Assembly (NCBI RefSeq): GCF_029892565.1
Contig: NZ_JARXVH010000003.1
Location: 682,001-746,000 of the forward strand
From: Streptomyces pseudovenezuelae
GTDB taxonomy: Bacteria; Actinomycetota; Actinomycetes; Streptomycetales; Streptomycetaceae
Direction: 5' to 3'
DNA: 64,000 nucleotides
Part shown: positions 1-11,259 of the stretch, piece after piece
Layout of the letters: each line of letters opens with the position of its first letter
Numbering within the stretch: position 1 is the stretch's first letter
Translations under genes and position numbers: made by a program
Notes under the pieces: model-generated
What the model saw: the letters and a program-made list of their open reading frames with translations, nothing else
Told to the model about the DNA's origin: nothing
Database searches by the model: none

Positions 1-171
1 CACGGGGGGCAGCTCGGGGAGGCGTACCTCCATGGGATGAACGGGATCGCGGAGGGAGTGCGCCAGCTGCGGGGGACGGCCGTGAACCGAATACCGGGGG
101 CGCGGCGGGTGTTGGTCACGGCGGGCACGGGGGTGCCGACCTCGGGCCTGGTCCTGACGTCGGACGACTGA
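1..171 (+). CDS. thiolase / lipid-transfer protein, C-terminal fragment (cut by window edge)
   Basis: Only the last 56 codons are inside the window, read in frame 1 up to TGA at 169-171. The visible end carries GGQLGEAYLHGMN and later VTAGTGVPTSGLVL, which match the C-terminal part of SCP2-type thiolases (acetyl-CoA acetyltransferase-like lipid-transfer proteins), including the glycine-rich loop near the C terminus. These enzymes act in fatty-acid or steroid side-chain degradation, but the active-site cysteine lies outside the window and cannot be checked. The acyl-CoA ligase 930 bases downstream is consistent with a lipid-metabolism neighbourhood. Confidence 0.7.
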   Translation, partial: HGGQLGEAYLHGMNGIAEGVRQLRGTAVNRIPGARRVLVTAGTGVPTSGLVLTSDD

Positions 172-393
172 GTGGCCGCCAAGGACGACTGAGTGGGCCG
201 CCACGGACGGCTGAGCGCGCCCGAGTCCGGCCGGGTTTCGCGGGCGTCCCCCAGGGGTCATCCCGCAGTACCCCTCACCCGCTCGTCCACCTTCAGGAGG
301 TGGAGGCAGCACCACCCCTACAACCTGAGGCGGACTCGGCTTCGGGACCTGCGGCCGATCCGCCGGAGGTGCCCTCGCTCCTAGCGTGGAGCC
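172..393. other. intergenic region upstream of the sigma factor
   Basis: A 222-base stretch with no convincing gene. It begins with an imperfect short repeat (GACGACTGAGTGG-CCGCCA followed by a near copy). A TAGCGT hexamer at 382-387 stands 6 bases before the ATG at 394, as expected for the -10 box of a leaderless transcript; no clear -35 was seen. Confidence 0.4.
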
Positions 394-951
394 ATGACCA
401 CACTCGTCTGCACCAGCGCTTCGACCGCTGCCGAACCAGCGACGCAGACCCTCGCGTACCCGTCGTTCTCCTCGTACGTGAAGGCCCGCCAGCCGGTGCT
501 GCTGCGTACTGCCCGGTCGCTGACCGCGAACCCGTGCGACGCGGAGGATCTGCTGCAGACCGCTCTCACCAAGACGTATGTCGCGTGGGAGCGGATCGAG
601 GACCACCGTGCGCTCGACGGCTATGTGCGCCGGGCGTTGTTGAACACGCGTACGTCGCAGTGGCGCAAGCGCAAGGTCGACGAGTTCGTGTGCGAGGAGC
701 TGCCCGAGCCGGAGCCCGTGCCCGGCGGGGACGACCCGGCCGAGCACCAGGCGTTGCACGACGCGATGTGGCGGGCGATCACGAAGCTGCCGGCCAGGCA
801 GCGGGCGATGGTCGTCCTCAGGTATTACGAGGACCTCAGCGAGGCCCAGACGGCCGAGGTGCTCGGAGTGTCGGTGGGTACGGTGAAGTCAGCGGTGTCG
901 CGTGCGCTCGGCAAGTTGCGTGAGGATCCTGAGCTGGGCCTTGTCCGGTAA
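394..951 (+). CDS. SigE-family ECF RNA polymerase sigma factor
   Basis: 185 residues. Sigma region 2 lies at about residues 24-85 (SSYVKARQPVLLRTA, then AEDLLQTAL) and region 4 at about 125-180 (LPARQRAMVVLRYYEDLSEAQTA, then VGTVKSAVSRAL), the helix-turn-helix that reads the -35 element. Length and sequence fit the actinobacterial SigE-family ECF group, which directs RNA polymerase to a small stress regulon. No anti-sigma gene is adjacent, so how it is controlled cannot be told. The ATG at 394 follows a TAGCGT hexamer by 6 bases and lacks a Shine-Dalgarno sequence, so the mRNA may be leaderless. The target genes are unknown. Confidence 0.9.
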   Translation: MTTLVCTSASTAAEPATQTLAYPSFSSYVKARQPVLLRTARSLTANPCDAEDLLQTALTKTYVAWERIEDHRALDGYVRRALLNTRTSQWRKRKVDEFVCEELPEPEPVPGGDDPAEHQALHDAMWRAITKLPARQRAMVVLRYYEDLSEAQTAEVLGVSVGTVKSAVSRALGKLREDPELGLVR

Positions 952-1023
952 TGGACTGACCTGGAGTCATTCCTGGGGCCGAGCGGGATCCGACGTGATG
1001 TGATCGATCAACGGCACCTAGTG

Positions 1024-1041
1024 ACATACCGAGTGGTATGT
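1024..1041. promoter_or_regulatory. TetR-type operator palindrome before the acyl-CoA ligase gene
   Basis: ACATACC-GAGT-GGTATGT is a perfect 7-bp inverted repeat with a 4-base spacer, ending 59 bases before the ligase start. Palindromes of the form CATACC-N4-GGTATG are typical operators of TetR regulators of fatty-acid and acyl-CoA genes in actinobacteria. The cognate regulator is not recognisable in this window. Confidence 0.7.
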
Positions 1042-1100
1042 GCGCAGAATCGGCGCAACCATTACCACCGCGTAGGCAATGTCGCCCCGGGAGGATCGCC

Positions 1101-2756
<1,656 letters not shown>

Positions 2757-2871
2757 CGACTGCCACCGACACCGGCACCAACACGGGCAAGGGCTCACGT
2801 CACCGTCGTAGGACGTGGGCCCGTGCCCGCAAGTCGCCAATCACCGGTCGCTGTCGGCCAGTTGGTGCCGA

Positions 2872-5800
2872 TCAGTTGGTGCCGATCCGCGCCAGCAGGT
2901 CCACGATCCGGCTCTGCACCTCGGTGCTGGTGGACCGTTCCGCGAGGAAGAGGACCGTCTCGCCGGAGGCGAGGCGGGGGAGGTCGGCCTGGTCGACAGC
3001 GGCGGTGTAGACGACGAGCGGGGTGCGGTTGAGCTGGCCGTTCGCGCGCAGCCAGTCGACGATGCCGGCCTGGCGCCGGTGCACCTGCATCAGGTCCATC
3101 ACGACCAGGTTCGGCCGCAACTGCCCCGCCAGCGTCACCGCGTCCGCGTCGCTCGCGGCCCGCGCGACCTGCATCCCGCGCCGCTCCAACGTGGCCGTCA
3201 GCGCCAGCGCGATCTCCGCGTGCTCCTCGATGAGCAGCACGCGCGGCGGGTGCTGCTCGCTGTCCCGCGGGGCGAGCGCCTTCAGGAGTACGGCGGGATC
3301 GGCGCCGTAGGCCGCCTCGCGCGTCGCCTGTCCGAGCCCCGCCGTCACCATCACCGGCACCTCGGCGGCCACCGCCGCCTGCCGCAGCGACTGCAGTGCG
3401 GTCCGGGTGATCGGCCCGGTCAGCGGGTCCACGAACAGCGCGGCCGGGAAGGCGGCGATCTGCGCGTCGACCTCCTCGCGCGAGTGCACGATGACGGGCC
3501 GGTAGCCGCGGTCGCTGAGCGCCTGCTGCGTGGTGACGTCCGGCGCCGGCCACACCAGCAGCCGCCGCGGGTTGTCCAACGGCTCCGGCGGCAACTCGTC
3601 GTCCAGCGGCTGCGGACGCGGCGGATCCGCGACCTCGACCGCCCCGCCGGGACCGTCCAGCGGCTCGGGGCCCTCGGCGGCGTTCTCGTCCGGTGCTCCT
3701 ATGGCGTACGACCGTCCGGAGCCCTCGGTCGGCTGCGCCAGCCGGGACTGCCCGGCGAGCGAGTGCTGCGGCTGCGGCTGTTCCGCCGACGGATGCGGAC
3801 GGGCCGCCTGCTCCTGGGGCGCGGCGGCCGAATCGGTCCGCGTACCGAGCTTGCGGCGCCGGCCCCCATTGGCGGGGTTGTTCGCCGCGGGCGCCGCCGC
3901 AGGCTGCTGCACCTGCGCGGCCTGCCGCGTGAACGGCACACCCTGCCCGAGCGTCCGCACACTGATCGCCCGCCCCTGAGTGGAGTTCGGGTCGACCGGC
4001 ATGCCACCGCCCCCCGCCTCAGCGGGCAACGGCTGCGAGGCCCGCGCCTGAGCCTGGGCTTGCGCCGCGGCCACTTCCGGCGGAAGCGGCGTGCCGGGCG
4101 CGGGCGTGCCGCCGGGCTGCGCGGGCGGTACGGGGGTGGCGACGCCGTTCGCCGGTACGGGACCGGCGGCGGCCTCCGCCGGAAGGGGTTGGCCTGGGGT
4201 TGCCTGGGCCGGGATGGGCGCGCCCTGCGCGGGCACCGGCTGCGGTCCGGGCGGGATCGGCTGTCCCGCCGTACCGGCCGCCTGACCGGGAACGGCCGGC
4301 GCGAGCCCCGCCTGAGACTGGGCCTGAGCCACGCCGGCGCCCTGGACCTGCTGCCCGACGGCCTCCGCGGCCTGAACTCCCTGCACGGGCGTCCCCGCCG
4401 CCCCGCCCTGCGCCACGGCACGGCGACGACGACCCGTTGGCGCGCTCGTGGGGTGCGGCTGCGGCGGGGTGTGGTCCTCGGACTGGTCGTGCGGGGTGGC
4501 GTCGTGCCGACCGTCGTCGATCAGGGCGTCACCGGCGAGGTTCTGCCCACTCTGACCGGGGACCTGCGGGTGCGGCTGAGCCTGCGCCTGAACGGGGGCC
4601 TGCTGCTGAACCGGCATGGGCGTCGCTGGCTGAAGCTGACCCGGGACCTGCCCCGGCACCTGGCCCTGCACGGGGACGGGCGGCTGAAGCTGCCCGGGCA
4701 TCGGCTGCCCCGGCATCTGACCGGGGACCTGCCCTGGCACCGCTCCCGGGACCTGCCCTGCCATCTGCCCCGGCGGCACAGGCGCCGACATGGGCGTCGG
4801 CATCTGCCCGGCCACCGGCGCCTGCTGCGGGGACACCTCCACGCCGCCCGCGACCGCCCCTGCCCCCGACGCGGGCGTCCGGTCCGCCTCGGCCGGCGGC
4901 AGGGCGAAGACCGTACGGGGCCCCGCCTCCTGCGCGGCGGCGGCGCGTTCGTTCGCGGCGGCCAGGGCGCGGCGACGGCGCCCGGTCGGCTCGGCGTTCT
5001 CGGCGGGGACGGGCTGGTTGGCGGGAACGGGCTGGTTGGCGAGGACCGGCTGGTTGGCCTGGCCGGCGGAGGCGGGCAGGGCCGGCGGCAGGGCGTGCTG
5101 TTCGCCGCCGTCACGCCGGGCACGCCGTCCGGTGGTGGTTCCGCCGGCGGGCGCGGGCACGCCCTGCGGCGGCACGGTGCCGCCCAGGCCGCTGCCGACG
5201 GCCGCGGTACCCGCGCCGTACTCGCCGGCCATGACGACGGCGCCCTCGGAGACTTCGTCCCCGGAACCGTCGCCCTCGATCTCGCCCTCCGCGCTGCCGT
5301 CGGCCGCGCGCCCGCGCCGCCGACCGGTACCGCCGGAACCGTCCGCGGCGACCGGTTCCTGGGCCGGCTCCCCGGCCGCCCGGCGTCGCCGCCGGCCCGT
5401 GGGCACGGCGACCTCGGCATCCGGGGTGCCGGACCCGCCGGCCTCCCCCGGAACGTCGCTCTCCAGGAAGGCGTCGACGGAGGACCGCCGCGCCCGCCGC
5501 CGCCCGCCGCCGGAGCTGGGCTCGGCCACCTCAAGGGCCGCGGCCTGCACCTCGACGGCGCCGGCCCCACCCCCGATGGGCACTTCGAGGACGTACGCAC
5601 TGCCGCTCATACCCGGCACTTCATGCGTCTGCAGCACTCCGCCGTGGGCCCGCACGATCCCGCGCACGATCGGCTCGTGCACCGGGTCTCCCCCGGCGTA
5701 CGGCCCGCGCACCTCGATCCGTACGACCTCACCGCGCTGCGCCGCCGCGACCACGACGGTGTTGTCCATGTAACCGCCCGCCGACACGGGCGCGTTGCCG

Positions 5801-7224
5801 GTCGCGTCGACGCCGGCCACGTCCGCGACGAGATGCGCGAGCGCGGTGGCGAGCCGCTGCGGGTCGACCTCTGCCTCTATGGGCGGCGCGTGCACGGCGA
5901 ACTGCACCCGCCCGGGCCCGATCAGTTCGACGGCCCCGTCGACCCCGGCGGCGACGACCGCGTCGAGCATGACTTTCGTACGAACGACCTGCTCGCTGCC
6001 GGTGTCCAGCGCCTGGTAGCCGAGGACGTTGTCGATGAGGGTCGTGATCCGCGAGTAGCCGGCCGACAGATGGTGCAGCACCTGGTTAGCCTCGGGCCAC
6101 AGCTGGCCAGCGTCGTCGGCGGCCAGCGCGGCGAGCTCGCGGCGCAGTTCGTCCAGCGGGCCGCGCAGCGACCGGGCCAGCAGCGTCAGCAACTGCTCGT
6201 GCCGCCCGGCGAGTGCTTCGTACCGGTCCTTCGCCCGCTCACCGAGCGCCGCGTACCGGTCCTCGCCGGCCGCCAGCTCCTCGTCGTGCTGCTCCTGGAG
6301 TTCCTCGATCTCGCGGACGTGCTTCTGGCGCAGGGCGGTCAGTTCGGAGGCGTACTCCTCCTCGATCCGCTCCAGCTCGTCCGTGTGCCGCTTCTCGACG
6401 GCGTCCTTCTCCTCGGCGAGCGCGTCGTACGGTCGCCGGTCGGTGAAGGTCATCACCGCGCCGACGAGCTGGTCGCCGTCGCGCACGGGCGCGGTCGTGA
6501 GGTCGACGGAGACCTCGGCCCCGGACTTCGACCAAAGCACCTGCCCCCGCACCCGGTGCTTGCGCCCGGACCGCAGGGTGTCGGCGAGCGGCGACTCGTC
6601 GTACGGGAAGGGGGTGCCGTCGGCGCGCGAGTGCAGGACGAGGTCGTGCAGCGCCTTGCCGCCGAGGTCACTGGCCCGGTATCCGAGGATCTGGGCGGCG
6701 GCGGGATTGACGAGCACGATCCGCCCGTCGGTGTCGGTCCCCACCACGCCCTCGGCCGCGGCCCGCAGAATCATCTCGGTCTGCCGCTGCGAACGCGCCA
6801 GCTCGGCCTCGGTGTCGACGGTCCCGGTCAGGTCCCGCACGACGAGCATCAGCAGCTCGTCGGAGCCGTAGCCGTAAGTGTCGTAGGCCTGCTGCCCGTT
6901 CTCCAGATTGGCGCTGGTGACCTCGACGGGGAACTCGCTGCCGTCCGTGCGCCGCGCGATCATCCGCGTCGGCTTGGTCTGCCCGCGGGGATCCATGTGA
7001 TCGGGCCGCCGCATGGAGCCCGGAATCAGCTTGGAGTCGAACTGGGGCAGCAGATCGAGCAGCCCCCGCCCCACCAGCGCCGTCCCCGGCGCTTCAAAGG
7101 CCTCCAGCGCGATGGTGTTCGCGTTGACGACGGTCCCATTGGCGTTGACCAGCACCAACGCGTCGGGAAGCGCGTCGAGTATGGCTGCGAGGCGAGCAGC
7201 GCCTCGGGATGGCCTGCTGCTCAC
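2872..7224 (-). CDS. PAS/degenerate histidine kinase/receiver hybrid with very long disordered linker
   Basis: 1450 residues, GTG start at 7224 behind GGGAGGA. Order of parts: PAS domain about 8-110; second PAS about 140-265; charged coiled coil about 270-340; HisKA-like helix about 343-410 in which the usual SHELR(T/N)PL reads [13 protein letters not shown], so the phospho-accepting histidine is missing; a weak HATPase-like region about 415-565 without clear N and G boxes; a linker of about 570-1215 rich in Pro, Gln, Ala and Gly with seven GRRR/GRRA-type basic motifs; then two receiver-like domains from about 1219 and 1323. The second keeps an aspartate in VVMDLMQV (about 1374). It probably works as a sensory scaffold rather than a classical kinase. 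No partner regulator is adjacent. Confidence 0.85.
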   Translation of the reverse strand: MSSRPSRGAARLAAILDALPDALVLVNANGTVVNANTIALEAFEAPGTALVGRGLLDLLPQFDSKLIPGSMRRPDHMDPRGQTKPTRMIARRTDGSEFPVEVTSANLENGQQAYDTYGYGSDELLMLVVRDLTGTVDTEAELARSQRQTEMILRAAAEGVVGTDTDGRIVLVNPAAAQILGYRASDLGGKALHDLVLHSRADGTPFPYDESPLADTLRSGRKHRVRGQVLWSKSGAEVSVDLTTAPVRDGDQLVGAVMTFTDRRPYDALAEEKDAVEKRHTDELERIEEEYASELTALRQKHVREIEELQEQHDEELAAGEDRYAALGERAKDRYEALAGRHEQLLTLLARSLRGPLDELRRELAALAADDAGQLWPEANQVLHHLSAGYSRITTLIDNVLGYQALDTGSEQVVRTKVMLDAVVAAGVDGAVELIGPGRVQFAVHAPPIEAEVDPQRLATALAHLVADVAGVDATGNAPVSAGGYMDNTVVVAAAQRGEVVRIEVRGPYAGGDPVHEPIVRGIVRAHGGVLQTHEVPGMSGSAYVLEVPIGGGAGAVEVQAAALEVAEPSSGGGRRRARRSSVDAFLESDVPGEAGGSGTPDAEVAVPTGRRRRRAAGEPAQEPVAADGSGGTGRRRGRAADGSAEGEIEGDGSGDEVSEGAVVMAGEYGAGTAAVGSGLGGTVPPQGVPAPAGGTTTGRRARRDGGEQHALPPALPASAGQANQPVLANQPVPANQPVPAENAEPTGRRRRALAAANERAAAAQEAGPRTVFALPPAEADRTPASGAGAVAGGVEVSPQQAPVAGQMPTPMSAPVPPGQMAGQVPGAVPGQVPGQMPGQPMPGQLQPPVPVQGQVPGQVPGQLQPATPMPVQQQAPVQAQAQPHPQVPGQSGQNLAGDALIDDGRHDATPHDQSEDHTPPQPHPTSAPTGRRRRAVAQGGAAGTPVQGVQAAEAVGQQVQGAGVAQAQSQAGLAPAVPGQAAGTAGQPIPPGPQPVPAQGAPIPAQATPGQPLPAEAAAGPVPANGVATPVPPAQPGGTPAPGTPLPPEVAAAQAQAQARASQPLPAEAGGGGMPVDPNSTQGRAISVRTLGQGVPFTRQAAQVQQPAAAPAANNPANGGRRRKLGTRTDSAAAPQEQAARPHPSAEQPQPQHSLAGQSRLAQPTEGSGRSYAIGAPDENAAEGPEPLDGPGGAVEVADPPRPQPLDDELPPEPLDNPRRLLVWPAPDVTTQQALSDRGYRPVIVHSREEVDAQIAAFPAALFVDPLTGPITRTALQSLRQAAVAAEVPVMVTAGLGQATREAAYGADPAVLLKALAPRDSEQHPPRVLLIEEHAEIALALTATLERRGMQVARAASDADAVTLAGQLRPNLVVMDLMQVHRRQAGIVDWLRANGQLNRTPLVVYTAAVDQADLPRLASGETVLFLAERSTSTEVQSRIVDLLARIGTN

Positions 7225-7516
7225 GAGACGCTTCCTCCCTGTTACCGCATCTTGCCGACCGCTCGGGCCATCTTGCCAACCTGCCCGCGACGTGTCACGC
7301 GAGGGAGTCTAAGGGCAGTGGTCGCGCCCGCGGCGCCGGATGAGAGGGAGGTCGCACGACGAAGTGACGCAGAAGGTGTGACGGCACGACCCCGCCTGCC
7401 GCCTGGCCTGCGCACACCTCATAGAGCTGACGGAACGGCACTTCTGTGGACCCGGTGAAGCCCCGATGGAACACCTGTGCGCACCCGTCCTTCTCGTCCT
7501 CCTCGACGCCGGGGTG

Positions 7517-8245
7517 CTACGCCTGCCCCCGGGGCCGCAGATCCGGCAGCAAAGGCACCATCCGGTTCCACCGCCCGATCTCACATCCGTCCCGACGGTC
7601 GTACGAGGCATCCACGGGCCGCCCGGCCCACACCCCGGTGACATGCGCGGTGGCCGCCCCGCCGTACTGCATGGTGCATACGCTCCCGTCGGGCACGGGA
7701 GCGAAGATGTCCCGCCCCCAACGGGCCCCACGATCGAGCGCCCCACACGCACCGGTGACGTCGGGATGGGTCCCGCCCCCGGGATGGCAGTACAGCTCGT
7801 ACGTCCCGTCCTTATGTCCACCCGCATCGCGCACGGTGACGGTGAGGTGGTCGCCGGCGCGGTCCTCGTCCCGGACGGGCGGCGGGGCGAGGGTGAGGGG
7901 CCCGGCGTACGCGGCGGGGGCGGTGAGGGTGGGGGCGAGGGAGGCGGAGGCGGCGACGGCGACGACCAGACCGGCGAGGCGGCGACCGCGACGAGGGGCT
8001 TGGGACGGTTGAGAGCGGTGAGACGCCGGGGAGTCCTGAGACGCCAGGGGAACCGGCGGTGCCGGTGCCGGGGAAACCTGCGATAGCTGGGAGACATACG
8101 AGACCTGCGAGACCTGCAACATGACCTGACTAACGCCGCCCGCGCCGGGACGTTGCGCTCTCCCGGCCACCTCCCGGCGGACCTCCCGTCGGACCTCCCG
8201 GCGGGCCTCGCCGGGTACGGAAGCGCTTTGCCCTGCGGCCTGCAC
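7517..8245 (-). CDS. subtilisin-inhibitor-like (SSI family) secreted protease inhibitor
   Basis: The C-terminal 115 residues match Streptomyces subtilisin inhibitors: LTVTVRDAG, YELYCHPGGGTHP, a cysteine in GACGAL, VPDGSVCTMQYGG, VTGVWAGRPV and DGCEIGRWN, giving the four cysteines of two disulfides. By alignment with SSI the reactive site lies in CTMQY, with Met at P1 and Gln at P1', which predicts inhibition of subtilisin-like proteases. A signal peptide (RRGRRLAGLVVAVAASASLAP, ending near AYAG) precedes it. The start is uncertain: GTG at 8245 gives a 130-residue pre-region full of VSQ and REV repeats, and ATG at 8122 gives a shorter one; neither has a good ribosome-binding site. Confidence 0.85.
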   Translation of the reverse strand: MQAAGQSASVPGEARREVRREVRREVAGRAQRPGAGGVSQVMLQVSQVSYVSQLSQVSPAPAPPVPLASQDSPASHRSQPSQAPRRGRRLAGLVVAVAASASLAPTLTAPAAYAGPLTLAPPPVRDEDRAGDHLTVTVRDAGGHKDGTYELYCHPGGGTHPDVTGACGALDRGARWGRDIFAPVPDGSVCTMQYGGAATAHVTGVWAGRPVDASYDRRDGCEIGRWNRMVPLLPDLRPRGQA

Positions 8246-8335
8246 GCCTAGTACCGTGGGAGGCGATTGGTGACACCGCGCTCGACTGTGTCATCATCTG
8301 CACGCACCACTCGCGCTCGCGCGGGCGGCTGTGCG

Positions 8336-8426
8336 GGAGGCGTCGCCTAGTCCGGTCTATGGCGCCGCACTGCTAATGCGGTTTGGGCCTTAAAGCCCAT
8401 CGAGGGTTCAAATCCCTCCGCCTCCG
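8336..8426 (+). tRNA. tRNA-Ser (GCT)
   Basis: Acceptor arms GGAGGCG and CGCCTCC pair over 7 bp, the anticodon stem CCGCA/TGCGG encloses CTGCTAA with anticodon GCT, and there is a long variable arm plus a GGTTCAAATCC T-loop. A class II tRNA of about 91 nt; CCA is not encoded. A strong hairpin follows at 8439. Confidence 0.96.
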
Positions 8427-8438
8427 CGCAAGATCACC

Positions 8439-8473
8439 GAAACCCCGGTCCCAGGACCGGGGTTTCGTCGTTT
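8439..8473 (+). terminator. terminator after tRNA-Ser(GCT)
   Basis: A 13-bp perfect inverted repeat, GAAACCCCGGTCC at 8439-8451 with GGACCGGGGTTTC at 8454-8466, followed by GTCGTTT. Confidence 0.85.
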
Positions 8474-8586
8474 CCGCAGGTCACAATGGCTACGGCAAAC
8501 GGATTTCACATGGCGGCGGCAGTCATGTAATGTTCTTCCTGTCGCCGCGAGCGGCCCGAAAGGACCAGGAACGGCACGCAAGACAA

Positions 8587-8659
8587 GCACTCGTAGCTTA
8601 ACGGATAGAGCATCTGACTACGGATCAGAAGGTTGCAGGTTCGAATCCTGCCGAGTGCA
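8587..8659 (+). tRNA. tRNA-Arg (ACG)
   Basis: 73 nt. The 7-bp acceptor stem is GCACTCG/CGAGTGC, the anticodon arm TCTGA-CTACGGA-TCAGA gives anticodon ACG (read as ICG after TadA deamination), and the T-arm contains GGTTCGAATCC. CCA is not encoded. tadA, the deaminase that acts on this tRNA, is at 33.6 kb in the same window. Confidence 0.97.
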
Positions 8660-8669
8660 CATAGACGAA

Positions 8670-8696
8670 GGGCCCCGGAGAGATCCGGGGCCCTTT
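8670..8696 (+). terminator. terminator after tRNA-Arg
   Basis: Perfect 10-bp stem GGGCCCCGGA/TCCGGGGCCC with a GAGA loop, followed by TTT. Confidence 0.9.
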
Positions 8697-8840
8697 GCGT
8701 TACGGGGAAGGCCTGCGGCAGCGAAGTAAAAGTGCGGGTCCGAGAGCGTGCCCGTCACCTGGAGACCGTGACTCCACCGCACGTCGACTGGGCCTGCGCC
8801 ATCGCCACGATGACGGCCGCCACAGACGCCGACGAGCCGG

Positions 8841-9404
8841 TTAGCGCGCCACGCGGTGGCGGAGGTAGACGACTCGCGAGCTGAAGGTGTGGGTCTCGAC
8901 GAGTTCGAGATCCACCCGGCGCTCGTGCCGGGGGAAGAACGGTGTGCCGCCGCCGACCAGCACCGGGTAGACCCTGGCCCGGTACTCGTCGATCAGGCCC
9001 AACTCGGCTGCCTCGGCGGCGAGAGTCGCGCCGCCGATCGCGATGTCGCCCTCCCCCGGCTCGGCTCGCAGCCGCTCGATCTCCTCCGCCAGTCCGCCGG
9101 AGGCCAGGCGGGCGTTGCCCTGTACCGCCGACAGCGTGGTGGAGAACACCACCTTGGGAAGCGGCTTCCAGAGGGCTGTCCATTCGAGCATCGGAGCGTC
9201 GAGCGAAGGATCCTGGTCGGCGGTCTCCCAGTACAGCATCGTCTCGTACAGCCGCCGGCCCAACAGGTGGACACCGACCCCTCGGATCTCGTCGGTGACG
9301 AAGCGAAAGACCTCCTCGTCGGGCGCCGTCCAGTCGAAGCCGCCGTCCGGCCCGACGATGTAGCCGTCGAGTGAGACGCCCATCGAACAGGTCACGCTGC
9401 GCAT
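8841..9404 (-). CDS. dihydrofolate reductase family (RibD C-terminal-like) protein
   Basis: 187 residues; ATG at 9404 with GAGGAGG upstream. N-terminal VTCSMGVSLDGYIVGPDGG, the central HLLGRRLYETMLYWE and the late IAIGGATLAAEA and VYPVLVGGGTPFF are the signature blocks of the COG0262/RibD_C reductase family, which uses NAD(P)H on a pteridine- or pyrimidine-like substrate. The true substrate is unknown; most Streptomyces paralogues of this family are uncharacterised. It stands alone, convergent with the tRNA terminator. Confidence 0.88.
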   Translation of the reverse strand: MRSVTCSMGVSLDGYIVGPDGGFDWTAPDEEVFRFVTDEIRGVGVHLLGRRLYETMLYWETADQDPSLDAPMLEWTALWKPLPKVVFSTTLSAVQGNARLASGGLAEEIERLRAEPGEGDIAIGGATLAAEAAELGLIDEYRARVYPVLVGGGTPFFPRHERRVDLELVETHTFSSRVVYLRHRVAR

Positions 9405-9798
9405 CGGAAGCCCTCCTCGGTGACGGGGTCGACACTATGACCGCCGGACGCCGCGGGACTCATCGCGGCTCGCGGGATCCCTGGGCCGAGTCACCTCACG
9501 AGACCGTTTCTGGAGGAGGCGGTCACTTGGTCGAGGTATGGAGGGCGAGGCATGGCGGTCGATAGGGGTTCGCGATGTCGACTCCGTCTCGTACGCCCGC
9601 AAAACCGCAGGTCACCGCCCTCAAAACCGGAACGCGGGCCCGCAACTCCTCGTGATCATGTCACTGGTCTGTGACAGCGCTGTCCTGGAACGAAGGCGGT
9701 GGGAGCCCTTCGGCTCGGAGCCCCCTCATAGTGATCGAGCGACCACCGAGAGGCCGAGACGGCTTCGGTCTCAACCAGTGCTTACCAAAGGGGATTTC

Positions 9799-10482
9799 AT
9801 GTTCGGCAACCGTCGCAAGGCCTTCCTCGTCTCCGCAGTTGTCATGGGTGGCGCCATGTTGATGACTGCGTGCCAGGAGTCGGGCGGGGCCTCGGACAAC
9901 GGTGCCGGGCAGGGGTCATCGTCCGTTACGCCGGTCGGCGAGGCGGTCACCCCGGCCCCGTCCGGTTCGTCGGCGGCGGGAAGCGGCGGGAGCAACGGCA
10001 AGGGCTCCGACGCGACGGGCAAGGGGACCGATGACGGGGCCGGTTCCGGTGTCGACACCGGTGATGGCGAGCGGGTGCCGGTTGAGCAGGGCTGCGGGGC
10101 CAATGACATTTCCTGGAGCACCAAGTCCGAGACCCAGGCGGGTGGCTACATCTTGATCATCGCCAAGGCGAAGCCGGGGATCACTTGCTACCTGCCCGCC
10201 GGGCTGCCGACCGTGGCGTTCGGATCCGACGGTACCGAGGCGGGTCCCGCGGAGGAGACCGCCGGTGAGCAGATCAAGTTGAGCGGGAGCACCACCGCGT
10301 ATGCCGGCGTGAACCCGAAGACCACCAACGAAGACGGTGGCAAGGAACTGGACTTCATCATCGTCGGCGTCGGTGACGACGACCCCAACCCGGTTTCCCT
10401 GCCGGTGGACACCATCACGGTCGACGACCCGATCGTCACCAACTGGCACACTGCGCCTGCGGACGCCGTTCCCTTCAGCTGA
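9799..10482 (+). CDS. secreted lipoprotein with DUF4232-like domain
   Basis: 227 residues from ATG 9799, which has AAAGGGGA 5-12 bases upstream; the frame is open further 5' but that part has no coding character. The lipobox LMTAC puts the lipidated cysteine at residue 25. A low-complexity Ser/Gly/Thr linker (about 26-95) leads to a DUF4232-like beta domain beginning EQGCGANDISW with a second cysteine in ITCYLP and ending near the C terminus. It should be anchored to the outer face of the membrane. Function unknown. It precedes a second lipoprotein gene in the same direction by 127 bases. Confidence 0.8.
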   Translation: MFGNRRKAFLVSAVVMGGAMLMTACQESGGASDNGAGQGSSSVTPVGEAVTPAPSGSSAAGSGGSNGKGSDATGKGTDDGAGSGVDTGDGERVPVEQGCGANDISWSTKSETQAGGYILIIAKAKPGITCYLPAGLPTVAFGSDGTEAGPAEETAGEQIKLSGSTTAYAGVNPKTTNEDGGKELDFIIVGVGDDDPNPVSLPVDTITVDDPIVTNWHTAPADAVPFS

Positions 10483-10609
10483 ACGCATCCGCAGTTCGTG
10501 AGACATGCGTTGGTCAAGTCTGCGCCATGTGACGTCAGTCGATGAGAGTGCGGGAGCTGCGCCACGTACGTAGGGAGTAAGTGGACGGCGACTCCCGAAG
10601 GGCAACTCC

Positions 10610-11185
10610 GTGATCCCGCACCGCATCGTTCTCGCCTCGGTCGCGGGGCTCGTCTCCGCGCTTCTGCTGGCGGCGTGCGACTCGTCGACCGACAACGCCG
10701 GCGCTACGAGTCCCGGCAGCGTCGCCTCGGTCGCCCCGGTTGCCACGGCCGCGTCGGAATCCGCGACTTCGGCCCCGACCGGCGACGGGAGCGGAGACAG
10801 AACTGGCACCACGACCACCGCGCTGATCGCCAAGGCGGTCGGCGGTACGGGTGATGTGGTCACCGACGGCAATGGGATGACCCTCTACCGGTATGAGAAG
10901 GACGAGCCCGATCCGTCCAAGTGGACGTGTGCCGGGGCGTGTACGAAGACGTGGATACCCGTCATGGTGGGGGACTCCGCGCAGGACTCCGTGCAGACCA
11001 CGGGCGTGGAGAAGAGCCTCCTCGGTACCGTCCACCGCGACGGTAAGCCACAACTCACCCTCGCCGGCTGGCCGTTGTACAGGTACAGCGGGGACACCGC
11101 GGCCGGGCAGGTGAACGGTCAGGGCAAGGACGGGCTGTGGTTTGCCGTCACTCCGGCCGGGGGGAAGTCCGGCGCGAGTAGTTGA
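10610..11185 (+). CDS. lipoprotein with secreted repeat domain (Lipoprotein_15 / COG4315)
   Basis: 191 residues; GTG at 10610 preceded by CGAAGGG. The lipobox LLAAC gives lipid-modified Cys23. Two copies of the COG4315 repeat can be seen: VVTDGNGMTLYRYEKDEPDPSKWTC with ACTKTWIPV, and VHRDGKPQLTLAGWPLYRYSGD with GLWFAVTP. The tyrosine- and tryptophan-rich repeats and the C-x3-C pair are family hallmarks; the biochemical role is unknown. It may form a surface-lipoprotein pair with the preceding gene. Confidence 0.85.
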   Translation: MIPHRIVLASVAGLVSALLLAACDSSTDNAGATSPGSVASVAPVATAASESATSAPTGDGSGDRTGTTTTALIAKAVGGTGDVVTDGNGMTLYRYEKDEPDPSKWTCAGACTKTWIPVMVGDSAQDSVQTTGVEKSLLGTVHRDGKPQLTLAGWPLYRYSGDTAAGQVNGQGKDGLWFAVTPAGGKSGASS

Positions 11186-11259
11186 GCTGGGTTCCGTCAG
11201 GAGCTGTGAGGCGAACGGAATCCTGCCGTACGTATCTGTCTGCCTGTCACGATTGAGGC

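Noticed and set aside
2815-7458. A 1547-codon open frame on the plus strand opposite the PAS/receiver gene
   Set aside because: It is a mirror of a GC-rich coding strand: Arg/Gly/His-rich, no domain, no ribosome-binding site. The minus-strand frame has clear PAS and receiver domains.
8633-8884. 83-codon plus-strand frame after tRNA-Arg
   Set aside because: It begins inside the tRNA and runs through the terminator; no protein-like features.
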